Part shown: positions 22,604 through 33,955 of the stretch, piece by piece
How positions within the stretch are numbered: position 1 is the first letter of the stretch
Layout: every line of letters begins with the position of its first letter
From: Dermacentor variabilis
Lineage: Eukaryota > Arthropoda > Arachnida > Ixodida > Ixodidae
Length of the DNA stretch: 64,000 bases
Direction of reading: 5' to 3'
NCBI RefSeq assembly: GCF_050947875.1
Contig: NC_134568.1
Span: 256,480,615 to 256,544,614 of the forward strand
The notes under the pieces: generated by a model
What the model was told of the DNA's origin: nothing
Seen by the model: the letters and a program-made list of their open reading frames with translations, nothing else
Database searches by the model: none
Program-made: the position numbers and the translations under genes

Positions 22604-24052
22604 AAAGGGTCCCTGAAACGGTTCGGACAAATTTTGTAGCACGGCTACAGTAAATCATTTGCACCACAATTTGTGTGAAGCATCTCATATTAAGAGAGCT
22701 ACGGATGATTACAAGTTGCCCTCCTTCGTAGCCATGCATTTTCTCCTCAACTCGTTCGCCAAGTGATTGGGGCTAAGAACCTTCACTGGCTCTGCGCCAT
22801 GATGAGACGTCGTGCCGTCTACTTCCGGTTGTCTTGGAGCAAGCAAGCGAAACCTCTCCAACCTCTCTGCCAGGCACCTGGCAGTCGGTCCCAAGCGATA
22901 GCTATCGAAGCAGCGTGCGTTGCGAGCATTCTGTCGCAGCGGCGAGCATGTTCGGTATTCCGGTAACTACAGGTGAGCTTGGCGTCTCGACGGATGGGTG
23001 GAAGCGTAAACTGAAGCCCCTCCATACTACTATTGCTGTGATCAAGGAGCTTTAGTGTAGACGTACATGAGTGGCCTGATTAGTCTGCACAGTCCAGCCA
23101 CCTGGTGGCGCAGAGCTTAACCAGCCAAACAAAGAGCTAATATTGCTGTAACCAAGCATAAACCATTTTAAACATCTAGGAAAACAATGTGTTCATGATT
23201 ACGCTCCTGCCAAAAATTTACACCAGCAGCCAGATTGAATACATTTTGTTACTGCAATATTATGTGTGTGTTTGGTTGAGCTGTGTGCCGTCAGGTGGAT
23301 GCACCGTGCAGACCTGCCTCTGCTCATACCGTGAAACGCGCAGGCTGTCCACTTGCGCTTGCGTTTACCCATATACTGGGCATGCGAAACACTCTTGTTG
23401 TTGTAATCCTCCGGCGTAAAGTGACAGTCGCAAATGCACAAATCCTTGCTCCAATAGACTGCCAACCATCCAATGCGCTGCAGCCACTCCTCTCATTTGC
23501 TGCCTTGCACAGGGACACAATGTTGCTGCTTGACATATTGCCAGTCGTTATGCTTGCAGCCTACAACATAACAAGGGCGAACCATGGTGCTCGCGAAAAG
23601 AAAGATCGAGACCAACACTGACCGCGAAGCTCTCGTCAACATGGAGCATGTAACACAAGCAGACGAGACTTGCTGTGTGCCAGAAGTCTTGAGTGAAGTG
23701 ATAAGTTGTCCTTGTGCATTCTCTTTCTGTTACTTTCTTTTTTATAGAAACAAATTAACTAACATTCCAACTACTGCAAACATTTGTTCGCCATGAAGTT
23801 GGAAAAATTATTGATGTGCCCTGGGCAGCTAATCGGATAGGTCACCCTACTGGCATCATATGGTCACCTCGCGTCACCTGGTCAGGGGTGGCGTGGTGCG
23901 ATCGGTAGCGATGTACATTTTTAAAACTTTATAATTAATCACGCACTTTATGCGGGGCACTTTAGATGCATCAATTAATGATCAGAAGGACCTATTTTAA
24001 CGACTCAATATGTTTGTACAAAATCATCAAAATCATTTCGTGGTCCCTTTTA
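22604..24052 (-). mobile_element. TIR element carrying a degenerate THAP-domain coding segment
   Basis: The left end AAAGGGTCCCTGAAACGGTT and the right end, reverse-complemented AAAAGGGACCACGAAATG, are similar inverted termini, and both run into an AAATTTTGTA-like phrase. On the minus strand from the ATG at 23585 the sequence encodes MVRPCYVVGCK (the THAP start, C-x4-C). After a frame change it gives EEWLQRIGW and ICDCHFTPEDYNN (C-x2-H), so all parts of a C2CH THAP module are recognisable but broken by stops. P-type transposons carry THAP domains. The right part (23260-24050) is inverted relative to the copy at 60848, while 23076-23150 is in the same orientation, so the copy is rearranged. 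Confidence 0.55.
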
Positions 24053-24282
24053 ACTGTACTGAATACTTGGAGATTTTCTTCTCTTTCTGGAGTTATATAC
24101 TGAGCTTTGGTAAGAGTGAGACTAAGTGGTACCATGGTCTTTGAGGAGGGGGATAAAGTGTCAAAAGGACTGACATTCGGTTTTGATTGACCCCATTACT
24201 TTATAGTGTAATGGTAAGCAGAATTTTTAAAATATACAATGTATCTTGAAATACGCATCTGGACACTTGGCAATATCAACAT

Positions 24283-26290
24283 TTTTTTATTATTATTATT
24301 CACATACCCTAAAGGCCCTTACGGGAATGACATGGGGGGTGGGGAGAGGGTTAACAACAAGATATTTCTAACACAATTTGGGGGGAAAGGCAGTATAAAA
24401 CACCGTAGTATAGAGCACCGAATACAAGAAAATTTAAAAAAGAAAGAAATGTATACATGATTGGAAAAAAACTCTGTACAAAGCATGTAAATGCACTTAC
24501 AATGCGTCAAAGGCACGGAATTCTGTTTTTACTCGACATGCGTAAAACTGTGCTTCAAACGACTTGCAAATGAGTCATGATCATGTATAGAAGCAATTTC
24601 TTTTGGCAGCTTGTTCCAGTGATAAATAGCAAGAAAGAGCGGTGATTGTCGAAGGATATTCGTACGCGCAAACATAGGACGCACTTTGAAGGGATGGTTG
24701 AGACTGGAAAATTCTTTGCTGGGGTTTGATACGGGATGCTGTAAAGGATGATGGGGAATAATACAATCTGTGGAAGTGGGAAAGCAGTGCTAACAGTCAT
24801 TGTTTTTCTAGAGAAGGTAATTGGAGGGACTCTTTGATGGCCGTGATGCTGGATGTTCTAGAATAGGTTTTAGTGATGAAACGTGCTGCTTTATTTTGTA
24901 AAAATTCAAGCTTGTTTATTAGGTATGTCTGATTGGGATTCCATATTATGGAAGCATATTCAATCTTTGAACGAACTAGAGCTGTGTAAGCTAATAGTTT
25001 TTATACAAATTTCGCCTAATGAATCCAAGTGTTTTATTTGCTTTCGAAATTATTTCATCTATGTGATCATTCCATGCAAGAGTTGAAGTTAAATGGTTGC
25101 CCAAGTATTTTAACGTAGACACATTCTCTATGCACATATCATAAGAAGCCAACAAACACTGACACCAAGGACCTTGGTGTCCGTGTGTCAGTGTTTGTTG
25201 GCTTCTTATGATATGACAAATAAAAATCGGGCCCCTCGATTAACCCCCTTTCTTCTCGTTCTCTATGCACATGTTGTTCATAAAACATGAACTTAAGTGA
25301 ATGTTACTGGCTCTGGTAAACGTCATTGTTTTTGTCTTAGAAACATTTATTTCCATTTGCCATTGCTCGCACCAAAGCAAAATTTTGTTTAGGTCGGCCT
25401 GTAAAATATTAGTATCTTCAGAGGTGATAATCTGTCTGTAAAGAACGCAGTCATCAGCAAACAACCGAACCGTAGAGGTCAGGTTGTTACTTATGTCATT
25501 AATGTAAATCAAGAATAAGATTGGTCCAGGTGCTGAGCCCTGAGGAACGCCAGATTTAACTTGCGCTAAAGCGGAAAATTGATCACTTACGGAAACAAAT
25601 TGGTAGCGATTGGTTAAAAAACTTGAGATCCAATTAACAATTTTACCATGTATGTTAAGCTGGCTAAGTTTCATCATTAAGCGAGAATGGGGGACTTTAT
25701 CGAATGCTTTCTTGAAGTCAATAAGTATGGCATCGATTTTTGTGGAATCGTAAACAGCTTGATGAAGATCAGTTATAAGTTCAAATAGTTGTTTCACAAG
25801 AGCGTCCTCGCTGAAATCCATGCTGATTATTAGAAAAAAAGTTATGTTCAGATAAATATTTCATAACTGCGGAAGATACATGCTTAAGTAATTTACCTGG
25901 AATACTAGTCAAGGATATAGGTCTATAGTTTGAGGCCACTGATCGGTCACCTGATTTGTATATGGAAGTGATACGACTGATCTTCCAGTCATCCGGTACA
26001 ATTCCTGTATCTATTGATTGCTGGAAAAGGGCGGCTAACACGGGAGATATTATAGGCTTAATCATTTTAAGCATCTTTGTGCAGATGCCATCTGGACCTG
26101 GTGCTGAGTTATTCGAAAGTCGATCGATGGCCGATTCTATTCTCTCCGATGTAATTGTAAGGTCATTCATAGATGAGTTAATTGAAAGAAACGTAAGATC
26201 GGGTGGTACTGGGTTTTCGTTTGTGAATACACAGAGAGCAATGATGATAGCACACTGTATAAAACTAAGTGGAAACAAATGCAGTAAATG
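24283..26290 (-). mobile_element. CR1/L2-type LINE, 5'-truncated, split by a SINE tail
   Basis: The minus strand encodes a reverse transcriptase: SAPGPDGICTKML, ASNYRPISLTSIPGK, NQHGFQRGRSCET, then DFKKAFDKVPH, GVPQGSAPGPILF and the catalytic block FADDCVLYR. A small indel near 25793 shifts the frame between the first and second halves. After a 121-bp insertion (25138-25258) the frame continues with CIENVSTLKYLGNHLTSTLA and KANKTLGFIRRNL, the usual C-terminal region. The element ends in a (TAA)n-like tail at about 24283-24300. The 5' endonuclease part is missing, so it is a truncated, inactive copy antisense to the host gene. Confidence 0.85.
25138..25258 (+). mobile_element. self-inverted SINE-tail insertion with 14-bp target duplication
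   Basis: The 121-bp insert is flanked by the exact direct repeat TTCTCTATGCACAT (25124-25137 and 25259-25272). Its left third is the inverted copy of its middle (ATCATAAGAAGCCAACAAAC against GTTTGTTGGCTTCTTATGAT). The rest is the tail of a dispersed repeat ending TTAACCCCCTTTCTTCTCG. The same tail is at 34086-34190. The target duplication shows that it arrived by LINE-type retrotransposition, with an inversion of the kind made by twin priming. Confidence 0.85.
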
Positions 26291-27270
26291 TAATTGATGT
26301 GAATCAGTGGCATTGTGGCCTCGTCAGCTGTCTTCGATGTATAACAGGCTACCGCAATAACTTATGCATCAGCAAATATAGTAGAACTTCGTTCATACGT
26401 TTAGTAAAAAAAAAAACATGAGAAAAAACGTACAAACAAGGAAAACGTAAGATCCAAAGTAACTAAAAAAATTTGACAGACTCAACTATTGTTAACACCT
26501 ACGCAATTCGAAGTGTCGCGTGGATCGTTACGGCACGAGACGCCGACGCATGTCGAGCTGGTGGTGCTCAGGTGGCCTGAGACGAGTTTTCTTGTTTTCC
26601 TCTTGCATGATGTTTTAACAGGTGATGCTGGATGCCGCTGAAGCAAAACGTAATATGCACATCGCACTGCCTGCAGCAGGCAACAGCGGCGCATTTGGAT
26701 TATCGCCTGCTAAAAGCGCACAGTACGCTACCAATGGCACTATGCGCCACACGCTGTAAAACAGATAGGTGAAGATGCTTATCCAAATAGATTTGGCGCT
26801 GATTGCTGTGAATGCGGCATGCGGCGGCGTGCGGCGGCCCGGGCAGAAATTTGCTGGTACCGGAATAAGAAACCGTGCGCACCGTCGTTTTCACATGAGA
26901 TGGGCGGCTGTATACTGTTCTTCATCACACTCGCCTCGTACCTTTTCTTCTTCACACAGGATCTAGCGGCCGGAAAATGTATACAATCGCAGTCTGCAGC
27001 AGGGAACGTCGGCGCGTTTCGGTTATCACCTGTTAAAAGCGTGCACTACGCTTCCGACGGCACCATGCTCTGTGAAGCACATATGCGAAGATGCTTATTG
27101 CAATAGGATTGGCGGTGATAGCTGTTAATGCCACATGTGACGAAGCTGAAGAAGATTTGCTGGCACTCAAATGAGAAACTGAGTATGTGCCGGCGTTTAT
27201 ACGCGAGATGGGCGGGCAAATATTGCGGTGAAGCTGCGGCAGCGGCCAGCTCTATACTATTCTCGATCAC

Positions 27271-30200
27271 AAAGCGGCTACCGTATCAACGCCGACTTCC
27301 ACAAAAACAGACACTGCGAAAACGAAGACTGGGGCAACACTCTCACCTCCTGAAGAGTGGCCTACACTTCCACGAGCACAACCTGCCTCGGAGTCGGATC
27401 AAATTGCGCCGCCCTCAATGACCTCACGAACCGCGGATTGGACGACAACTGAGGATCGCCAAGTCATAGTGATGCTGAAGCCACTTATGGACGCCATGCA
27501 CATTCTACTGAGCAGCATGAAAACCCCGTCGGCACAGAGCGCTTTGCAGGTGCTGGACACCTTGAGTCCGGTGCTTGCGGCTCTAGGGTAAAACCACGGC
27601 CCGAGAGATGCCGTCATTTCAAAAGGAAGTCAAGAATGCATCTGTCTTTCAGTGGAACGCCAGAGGGCTTAAGTCACGCATGTCCGACTTTAGACAGTTT
27701 GTCTTCATGCACCAGTTCCCCATTATCGTGATTTGCGAGCCCAACCTGTCAGCTCCCATCAGACTGTCCGGGTATGAGTGCTTTATGTCCTCTACCCTCG
27801 AAGAGTGCAGCAAGGTTGTTGTGTTTATACGCCGTGACTTGACTTATGTACATCACCGAGTGCCTCCTGACGAAGAAAATCAATATGTTTGCTTAACAGT
27901 GAAGAAGAAAAAGCTCACGCTTACAATTCTTGGAGCCTATTTATCTCCAGAAAGCCGTCTAGATTGTGAGCGCCTACAGGGAATTTTGACGTCGACTCCA
28001 CAGCCGTGGGTGCTCACTGGTGACTTTAATGCCCACCATTACCTATGGGGAAGCTCCAAAGTTTACTCTAGAGGCAGAACATTGGTGTCCTTTGCCTCTG
28101 AACACGAATTTTGCTTGTCAAATGATGGTAGCCCTACGTATCTGCGTGGATCAGCGTATAGGAGCTGCTTGGACCTAACCTTAGTTTCACGGTCGCTTTC
28201 GAGAAAAGTGCACTGGTTTTCCGATTTAGAAACACGGGGTAGCGACTACATCCCAACCTATTTGAAGATCAAAGGTTTGACTAGCTCCAAGTTCTCCAGA
28301 ACCGTCCGGTGCACCGATTGGCCTAAATACAAAATAATAACGGAAGACTGTTGTTGTGACGGCATTTCTTATAACCTACAGGGCGCGATAAAGGATGCCA
28401 TACAAACAACCACGCATTTGCTTTCGAGGAGTTCTTCCCGCACTGATTTCGACATCGAACTAGGAAAACTTTGAGCAATTCGCCGTCGTGCGGAGCGAAG
28501 ATATAGACGCACGAAATCCATTCATGATTTGAGATTGGCTAGACGTACACAAAAAATACAGCGTCACATGAACAAGCTGGCTTCGCGACAGTGGACATCC
28601 TTTTGCGAGTCCCTGGATCCGCGAAAACCTTTGTCGCTTATATGGAGGACTGTTCATGGCCTTCGCACAACCTTTGGTCAACGCCACCCGTTTAAATCTC
28701 TGGCACTTTATCTACAGTGTAGAGATATTGATGTCGCTGAATCTTTCTGCAGAAAGATTGCTGGCGAGGCAAATTCCGATGGAACGGGTACGGGAACGCT
28801 CGACCACCCACTGTTCTCACGTGATCCCCACATGGAATGCCCTTTTTCTATGGAAGAACTAGAAGCTGCGCTGGCTTTGTGCAGGCGTTCTTCAGCGCCA
28901 GGACCTGACGGTATTGCATACCGTGCCCTGTGTAACCTAGGTGACCAAGCTCGGAAGGCACTCTTGCTCTTGTACAACGACTCCTGGCAGACGGGTACGG
29001 TTCCGCAAGAGTGGAAGTCGACTCACCTTATTCCACTTCTCAAAGCTGGCAAGTTGTCTTTGGACATTTCCTCATACCGTCCGATCGCACTTGCCAGCTG
29101 TGTCGGAAAAACAATGGGAAGAATGATTTTAACACATCTGGAATGGTACTTAGAGTACTATGAAATCTATCGACATGCTATGGCCGGATTCAGACGGGGC
29201 CGTTCGTCAACAGACAGCGTTGTTGACTTGATAACATTTGTGCAACACCAAAAGGCCTGTAAGCGACTATCTGCTGCTCTGTTTCTAGACGTTAAAGGAG
29301 CTTATGATAATGCCACCCATGAAGCCATCCTTAGCACGTTAGAAGCCGTCGGACTTGGTGGTAAGATATATATGTGGGTATGCAGCTACTTACAGAAGAG
29401 ACCATTCTACGTGCACACAGGAAATGGCCCGACATCCGAGCATTACGGTAGCCGAGGAGTCCCTCAAGGCGGAGTGCTTAGCCCGACTCTTTTCAATCTC
29501 ACCCTCTGTGGATTAGTTGACAACCTGCCAAGCACCGTACGACTTTCCATCTATGCGGACGACATCTGCATTTGGACATGAGGTGTGACACGACTTGAGC
29601 TTCGCGCTCGGCTTCAGAAGGCAGCCACAATGACATCTTGCTACCTTCGTGAACAAGGACTTGAAATTTCATGCGGGAAGTGCGCAATGGTGGCATTCAC
29701 GAGGAAGCGAATGTCTGCTTACGGCGTATCGATTAACGGGCAACTTATACCATACAGCAGAAGTCACAGGTTCTTGGGAGTCGTAATTGACAGAGACCTA
29801 TCTTGGACTCCGCACGTCAGTTACGTGAAAAAGCGGCTGACTGCTATCTGTCACCTGTTCAGGTTCCTTGCAGGAAAAGGTTGGGGAGTATCTATACACG
29901 CTATGTTACAGTTTTACATGGTGTTGTTCGTTGGATTCCTGCGATACAGCCTGCCTGCAATATCTAACACCTGCAAGACTAACCTGCGTACGATTCAGAG
30001 TATTCAAGCCCAAACCCTTAAGATATGTCTTGGCTTACCATGCAGTGCATCAATGGCTGAAACCATTGCCCTTGCACAGGATTACCCAATCACGATGCAC
30101 ATTACCATTGAGACATTGCGTATGCATCTCAGGCATTATGCTAGGACCCCTTTCCACCACTTGGCGAGCCTCACTGCTGCAAGGCCCTGCTCGACATTTA

Positions 30201-31433
30201 GCGGTATTGTCAGTGGACATTGTGCGTCGTTTACTTCAGGGTACGCACCTGCAGCCAGGCCAGTGTTTCCTCCGTGGTGTTTGAGCCGTCCACAAGTACA
30301 TATAATGATTCCAGGACTACAGAAGAAGACAGATCTACCGGCCCCTGCTCTAAAACAGCTGAGCTTACTTCTGCATGAAAAGTACAGCAACCACGTGCAC
30401 ATCTATACCGATGGATCGACTACGTCGTGTAGTTCTGGTGGTGCCGTGGTTATACAAACGCGAGGAATGACACTGCGGTTCAAGACATCGCATGTCACGA
30501 CCTCAATGGCGGCAGAACTAACGGCCCTGCGTCGAGCACTGGAATTCATTGATTCTGAAAGACCTAGAAAATGGGCTGTGTTCTGTGATTCAAAGCCGGC
30601 ATTACAGTGCACGCAGTCAGTTCTCCGACATGGATGTCATGACCAATTGACATACGAAGTCGTGAAACTTTACCATGATGTCCAACAAAAAGGCCACGAG
30701 GTCGTTTTTCAGTGGCTACCTGGCCACTGTGGAATCAGTGGCAATGATTCCACCGATAACACTGCTCGAACAGCACAACAAGAAGAGCACAGCGTTCCAA
30801 TTCCGCTTTCGAGGACTGACGCTGCAAGGCAGCTTCGACACCTGGCGCGCAGTCTCACAGTGACCGAGTGGAACTCGCCAAACTTACGACTTACGCGGCT
30901 GCATCGACTAAACCCCTCCCTGCAACTCCGACCTCCACTCGGACTTCCTCGACGTGAAGCTACGCTTCTCTGTCGCCTTTAGTTGGGAGTTGCCTTCACA
31001 AAGGCATACTCTACATTAATTGGAGTGACTGACAGTGCAGCATGCGAGGTCTGTGGCACAGAAGAAAACATTGACCACCTGCTGTGCCATTGTCCAAGAT
31101 ATTTCTAGAGAGACAAGAACTTGCCAAAGCTCTCCAAAAACTGGACAGGTGCTGCTGGAACACCGCCTCCATCGCCCGTCGGCCCATAAAGCGGTGAAGG
31201 CACTTTTGTGTTTCTTAAGGACGACGGGTTTATGCGACCATCTGTGACTATTATTGCAATTTCTGTAAAACCACACGCGTCAGCGAACTTGCTGCAATTT
31301 CCTTCTTTCCTTCCCTCCTCTCTCTCCTTGTTATCTTTGTTTTCCCCTTTCCCATTCCGCCGGTGTAGGGTAGCCAACCGGACGTTATTCTGGTTAACCT
31401 CCCTGCCTTCTACTTTTCTCTTTCCTCCTCCTC
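27271..31433 (+). mobile_element. I-clade non-LTR retrotransposon (LINE), nearly complete, 5'-truncated in ORF1
   Basis: It contains the end of ORF1 (frame ending LQVLDTLSPVLAALG and TAG or TAA at about 27590) and then ORF2 with endonuclease, reverse transcriptase and RNase H. It ends in a pyrimidine-rich 3'UTR with the phrase TAGGGTAGCCAACCGGACG near 31367-31385. It is inserted in sense orientation in the 14.8-kb intron and inside a TIR element. Carrying RNase H after RT is the mark of the I superclade. The boundaries are estimated from where the host repeat is interrupted. Confidence 0.85.
27608..31108 (+). pseudogene. LINE ORF2: APE endonuclease, RT, RNase H, CCHC-like knuckle
   Basis: One frame runs from 27608 to about 31108, broken only by stops at 28472 (TGA), 29579 (TGA), 30980 (TAG) and 31106 (TAG). 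Endonuclease (about residues 10-230): WNARGL, ICEPN, TGDFNAHH, CLDLTLV, and SDYIPTY, where the usual catalytic His of SDH is Tyr. RT: SSAPGPDGIAYRAL, SYRPIALASCVGK, AGFRRGRSSTDS, LFLDVKGAYD, GVPQGGVLSPTLF and YADD. RNase H: YTDGS, AAELTAL, FCDSKPAL and a late Asp in STDNTAR. A CEVCGTEENIDHLLCHCPRY knuckle ends it. A one-base shift after 31108 moves the last residues to another frame. It is inactive but young-looking. Confidence 0.92.
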
Positions 31434-32545
31434 CACACCTCGCATATTTTCTTGTTCGCGTGGGATCTAGCTGCCAGAAAACGTATCATGTGATTGCAGT
31501 TTGGCGACAGTACTGAACGTTGGTGCCGGAAAATTGTGTTTTCCAGAAACGTATGAACCGATAGAAAATGAGCGTAACTCTGTCGGGTCATTTTTTTTGT
31601 TCTCGATTGCCAATGTTGGCGCCGGGAAAACGTACGTAACAGGAACATAACATCGAGGGTCTACTGTACTGTCTTTTCTTTTTATTGCCAAAGCAATACT
31701 GCTCGCACTTTCGCCCCATCGGTGGTCATGGCACCTCCTTACACAGCTGTGCGTCACGTGACCGTGTGATGTCACGCCAGACCGAGAGACGGGGCCCCAG
31801 CTCGCGGCATCGATGGTGGAGGCGAAGCCTTGCGCGCTGCTGCTGCGGCGCTACCGAGAGAGGGCGCTCGCTGATGTGACGTCACGCTAGGAGGATAAAT
31901 GGGGCTACAGCTCGGCTCCTCGCAGTGGTCGGCGCGCTGCCTTGCGCTATGTCGGATGATGTATAGCCATAAGTTTAACAAAGGGCAACCATGTCCACAC
32001 CATCAGCCGAACCAAGGCGCAGCCAAGGGTATTGCTTTCGCAATCTTCCAGGCTTAACCAAGCTAAGCCTTCAGCCAATTTTTTAACATCCTCATGCATG
32101 TCAGTGCCATATTTAAGAAGGCCAGTGGTGCAGACAGGTGTATGATTCATCGAATAAATTGTGCATATGTCCATCATTGTGTGGCATGATCTTTTCCCAT
32201 GCACTGTAATCTCACTGCATATTCCCAGTGCTTATATGTCCCTTGTAGTTCGGCTATGCCTCCACCAGTGTGGTAGATGTTTCCGAATAATATGTAAGAA
32301 CAATTTCTACTGCAGTTTTGAATGACCTAAGCCAAAAGGTAATTTTTTTATTTGCAACTTTTCATGTTGGGGAGTACCATGCATTGTTACCTTAACTATT
32401 GGGTGAAGGGTGGCAGAGCACTGTCTCTGGAAGAGCAAGACATTCGGAGAATTCAAACACCAAGGGTGCTTATTTGGAACCTTAATGTGATCAATTCCAG
32501 TAGCCACCTGCCACTCGTGCGACAGTAGTTCTACCTGATTTGCAG

Positions 32546-32775
32546 GCCTGATAAAAGTGCACTGGACACATGCAGGAGCCACACCAATGGATTGCTGTGC
32601 AGCCGTGCTGTCAACGCCGGGACAGCAGCTGCCTTCAGCCATGCTAGCGGGGAGAGTTCTACCACATCCTGCTCTTCAGAGTGTTCCAGCCCTTCTCCTC
32701 CACCTGCACTCAAAGCCGTCCGCACTCACAGCCCGGCCAGTTCAGGCTCAGATGACAGCACTCAGCCATCAACTG
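32546..32775 (+). CDS. ZCCHC14-like gene, Ser-rich linker exon
   Basis: The acceptor is GATTTGCAG (ending 32545) and the donor ACTG/GTAATG at 32776. The exon begins with one base that completes the AA from 17787 (Lys) and ends after one base. The translation is low-complexity: HASGESSTTSCSSECSSPSP then SPASSGSDDSTQPSTG, with no recognised fold. Ser/Pro-rich linkers between the SAM and zinc-knuckle parts are normal for ZCCHC14 proteins and hard to align. The main support is the splice-site quality and the exact phase match at both sides. Confidence 0.78.
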
Positions 32776-32839
32776 GTAATGAAAGGCATATGTTGCTTGG
32801 CTGTAATGCTGTTTGAACAGCTGTCTGACATTTGAGTGA

Positions 32840-33091
32840 CCCACCGCGGTTGCTCAGTGGCTATGGTGTTAGGCTGCTGAGCACAAGGTCGCGGGATCGA
32901 ATCCCGGCCACGGCGGCCGCATTTCGAGGGGGGCGAAATGCGAAAACACCTGTGTACTTAGATTTAGGCGCACATTAAAGAACCCCAGGTGGTCGAAATT
33001 TCCAGAGTCCTCCACTACGGCGTGCCTCATAATCAGAAAGTGGTTTTGACAGTGCCTCATATTCAGAAAGTGCCTCATAATCAGAAAGTGC
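32840..33091 (+). repeat. tRNA-derived tick SINE (Ruka-like), best-preserved copy, expanded tail
   Basis: The A-box-like TTGCTCAGTGGCTATGG and the B-box-like GGTCGCGGGATCGAATCCCG lie in the tRNA-like head. The body follows (GGCGCACATTAAAGAACCCC) and then CTACGGCGTGCCTCATAATC. The tail phrase GTGCCTCATAATCAGAAAGT is present three times (from about 33029, 33051 and 33071). This copy is the most complete in the window and defines the family here. Confidence 0.9.
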
Positions 33092-33226
33092 AAATATAAC
33101 CAATGCAACAATTTTCAAAGCCTGCACGCACACAAAACTTGGTAGAGTAAGCTGACTTGTGCATCTGACAATCAAAACATGCATCAGGATGTTTTCATCC
33201 TTCTATGTTGCAGAATGTTGAATGAT

Positions 33227-33716
33227 TTAAGGGACACTAAATCTTTTTAGACTGATAATTTATTCTTTGAAAATGATATTCTTGTTAATTTTGCAGTGAA
33301 AAGTTGTTTATTGGAAGAGAAAAATGAAATTCAAGAGTTTCATTTTTCGCATTTCTTGCCGAAACCGCAGTGTCGATTCGTCAGTGTGACATTCTGGATT
33401 TCGAAGTATTTTTTCGTGTTTGGGCTGTTAGAGCTTGGTGAAAGTTCTTGAAACTTGCTAAATGCAGTCTTTGGCTCTTTAGAATGCAATGTAGTTTGTC
33501 TTTGCCGATAAAAAATTAACTAGGCCTCGGCAAACCCAGTCAAAATTATGACGTCACGGTTAGTTGGTGCGGAAACTTCAAGGCAGTGTCGCCACCCATA
33601 TTTCATTATTCCATCTATTCTGGCTTACCAAGCCACGCTAAGAGTGCTTTTATTGTAGAAGGGTAATTTAATAATACGGGTCAAATTATTTTTTCTCTTT
33701 GGTTTCCCTTTAAAGA
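33227..33716. repeat. MITE with TTAAGGGACAC-type inverted ends
   Basis: The left end TTAAGGGACACTAAATCTTT and the right end, reverse-complemented TTAAAGGGAAACCAAAGAG, form imperfect terminal repeats about 490 bp apart. The interior has ATGACGTCAC and TTGGTGCGG and no coding potential. This type of end is dispersed in tick introns. A TTAA-like target is possible but not proven. Confidence 0.5.
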
Positions 33717-33725
33717 GGCCATATA

Positions 33726-33920
33726 CAGTCGAACCCACTTTTAACGATACCGGTTTTAACAATATATTAGTTATAACAATGAGAAGCTGCTGCACCATCA
33801 ACTTTTGTGTATTTTGCATGGTGAAATGACCCACTTACTACAATGCCCCGATGCCGCATTATCGGTTATAACAATGAAGTCTGGCTGCTCGGTGTCTGAG
33901 CCGAAAGGTAGTGAAATGTG
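33726..33920 (+). repeat. pogo/Tigger-type left terminus, fragment
   Basis: It begins CAGTCGAACCCACTTTTAAC after TA and matches the inverted terminus ending at 3718 over about 75 bp. It then continues TTATCGGTTATAACAATGAAG and stops in an A/G-rich run. No right end is present. Confidence 0.55.
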
Positions 33921-33955
33921 AAATCCTTGAAAAGAAAAAAAGAAAAGGAAAATGA

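Larger units (their letters stand above)
26381..31665. mobile_element. CAGTAGAACC-type TIR element split by a LINE
   Basis: The left end (GTAGAACTTCGTTCATACGT at 26381) and the right end (CATCGAGGGTCTACTG ending 31666) are inverted-repeat-like. The left part holds two tandem copies of the about 330-bp unit seen at 8641 (26670-26990 and 26995-27270). After the I-clade LINE the unit continues at 31434 with CTCGCATATTTTCTTGTTCG and GGGATCTAGCTGCCAG, so the LINE sits inside the third part of this element. Without the LINE it is about 1.1 kb. No transposase is seen. The call rests on comparing the copies within this window. Confidence 0.6.
17788..32545 (+). other. intron of the ZCCHC14-like gene (14.8 kb), transposon-rich
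   Basis: It begins GTAAGC and ends TTTGCAG. It holds the Penelope fragment, the 1.7-kb TIR element, the (TA)n tract, the THAP-relic element, the CR1-type LINE and the I-clade LINE nested in a TIR element. In 17800-19250 and 31680-32540 I see no supported gene. A GC-rich patch at 31730-31960 (GTGATGTCACGC and GTGACGTCACGC phrases) looks repetitive. Confidence 0.65.

Noticed and set aside
22424..22642. Open frame of repeated Ile-Tyr
   Set aside because: It is the translation of the (TA)n microsatellite.
32856..32912. tRNA gene
   Set aside because: A-box and B-box-like segments are present, but there is no cloverleaf; they are the head of the tRNA-derived SINE.
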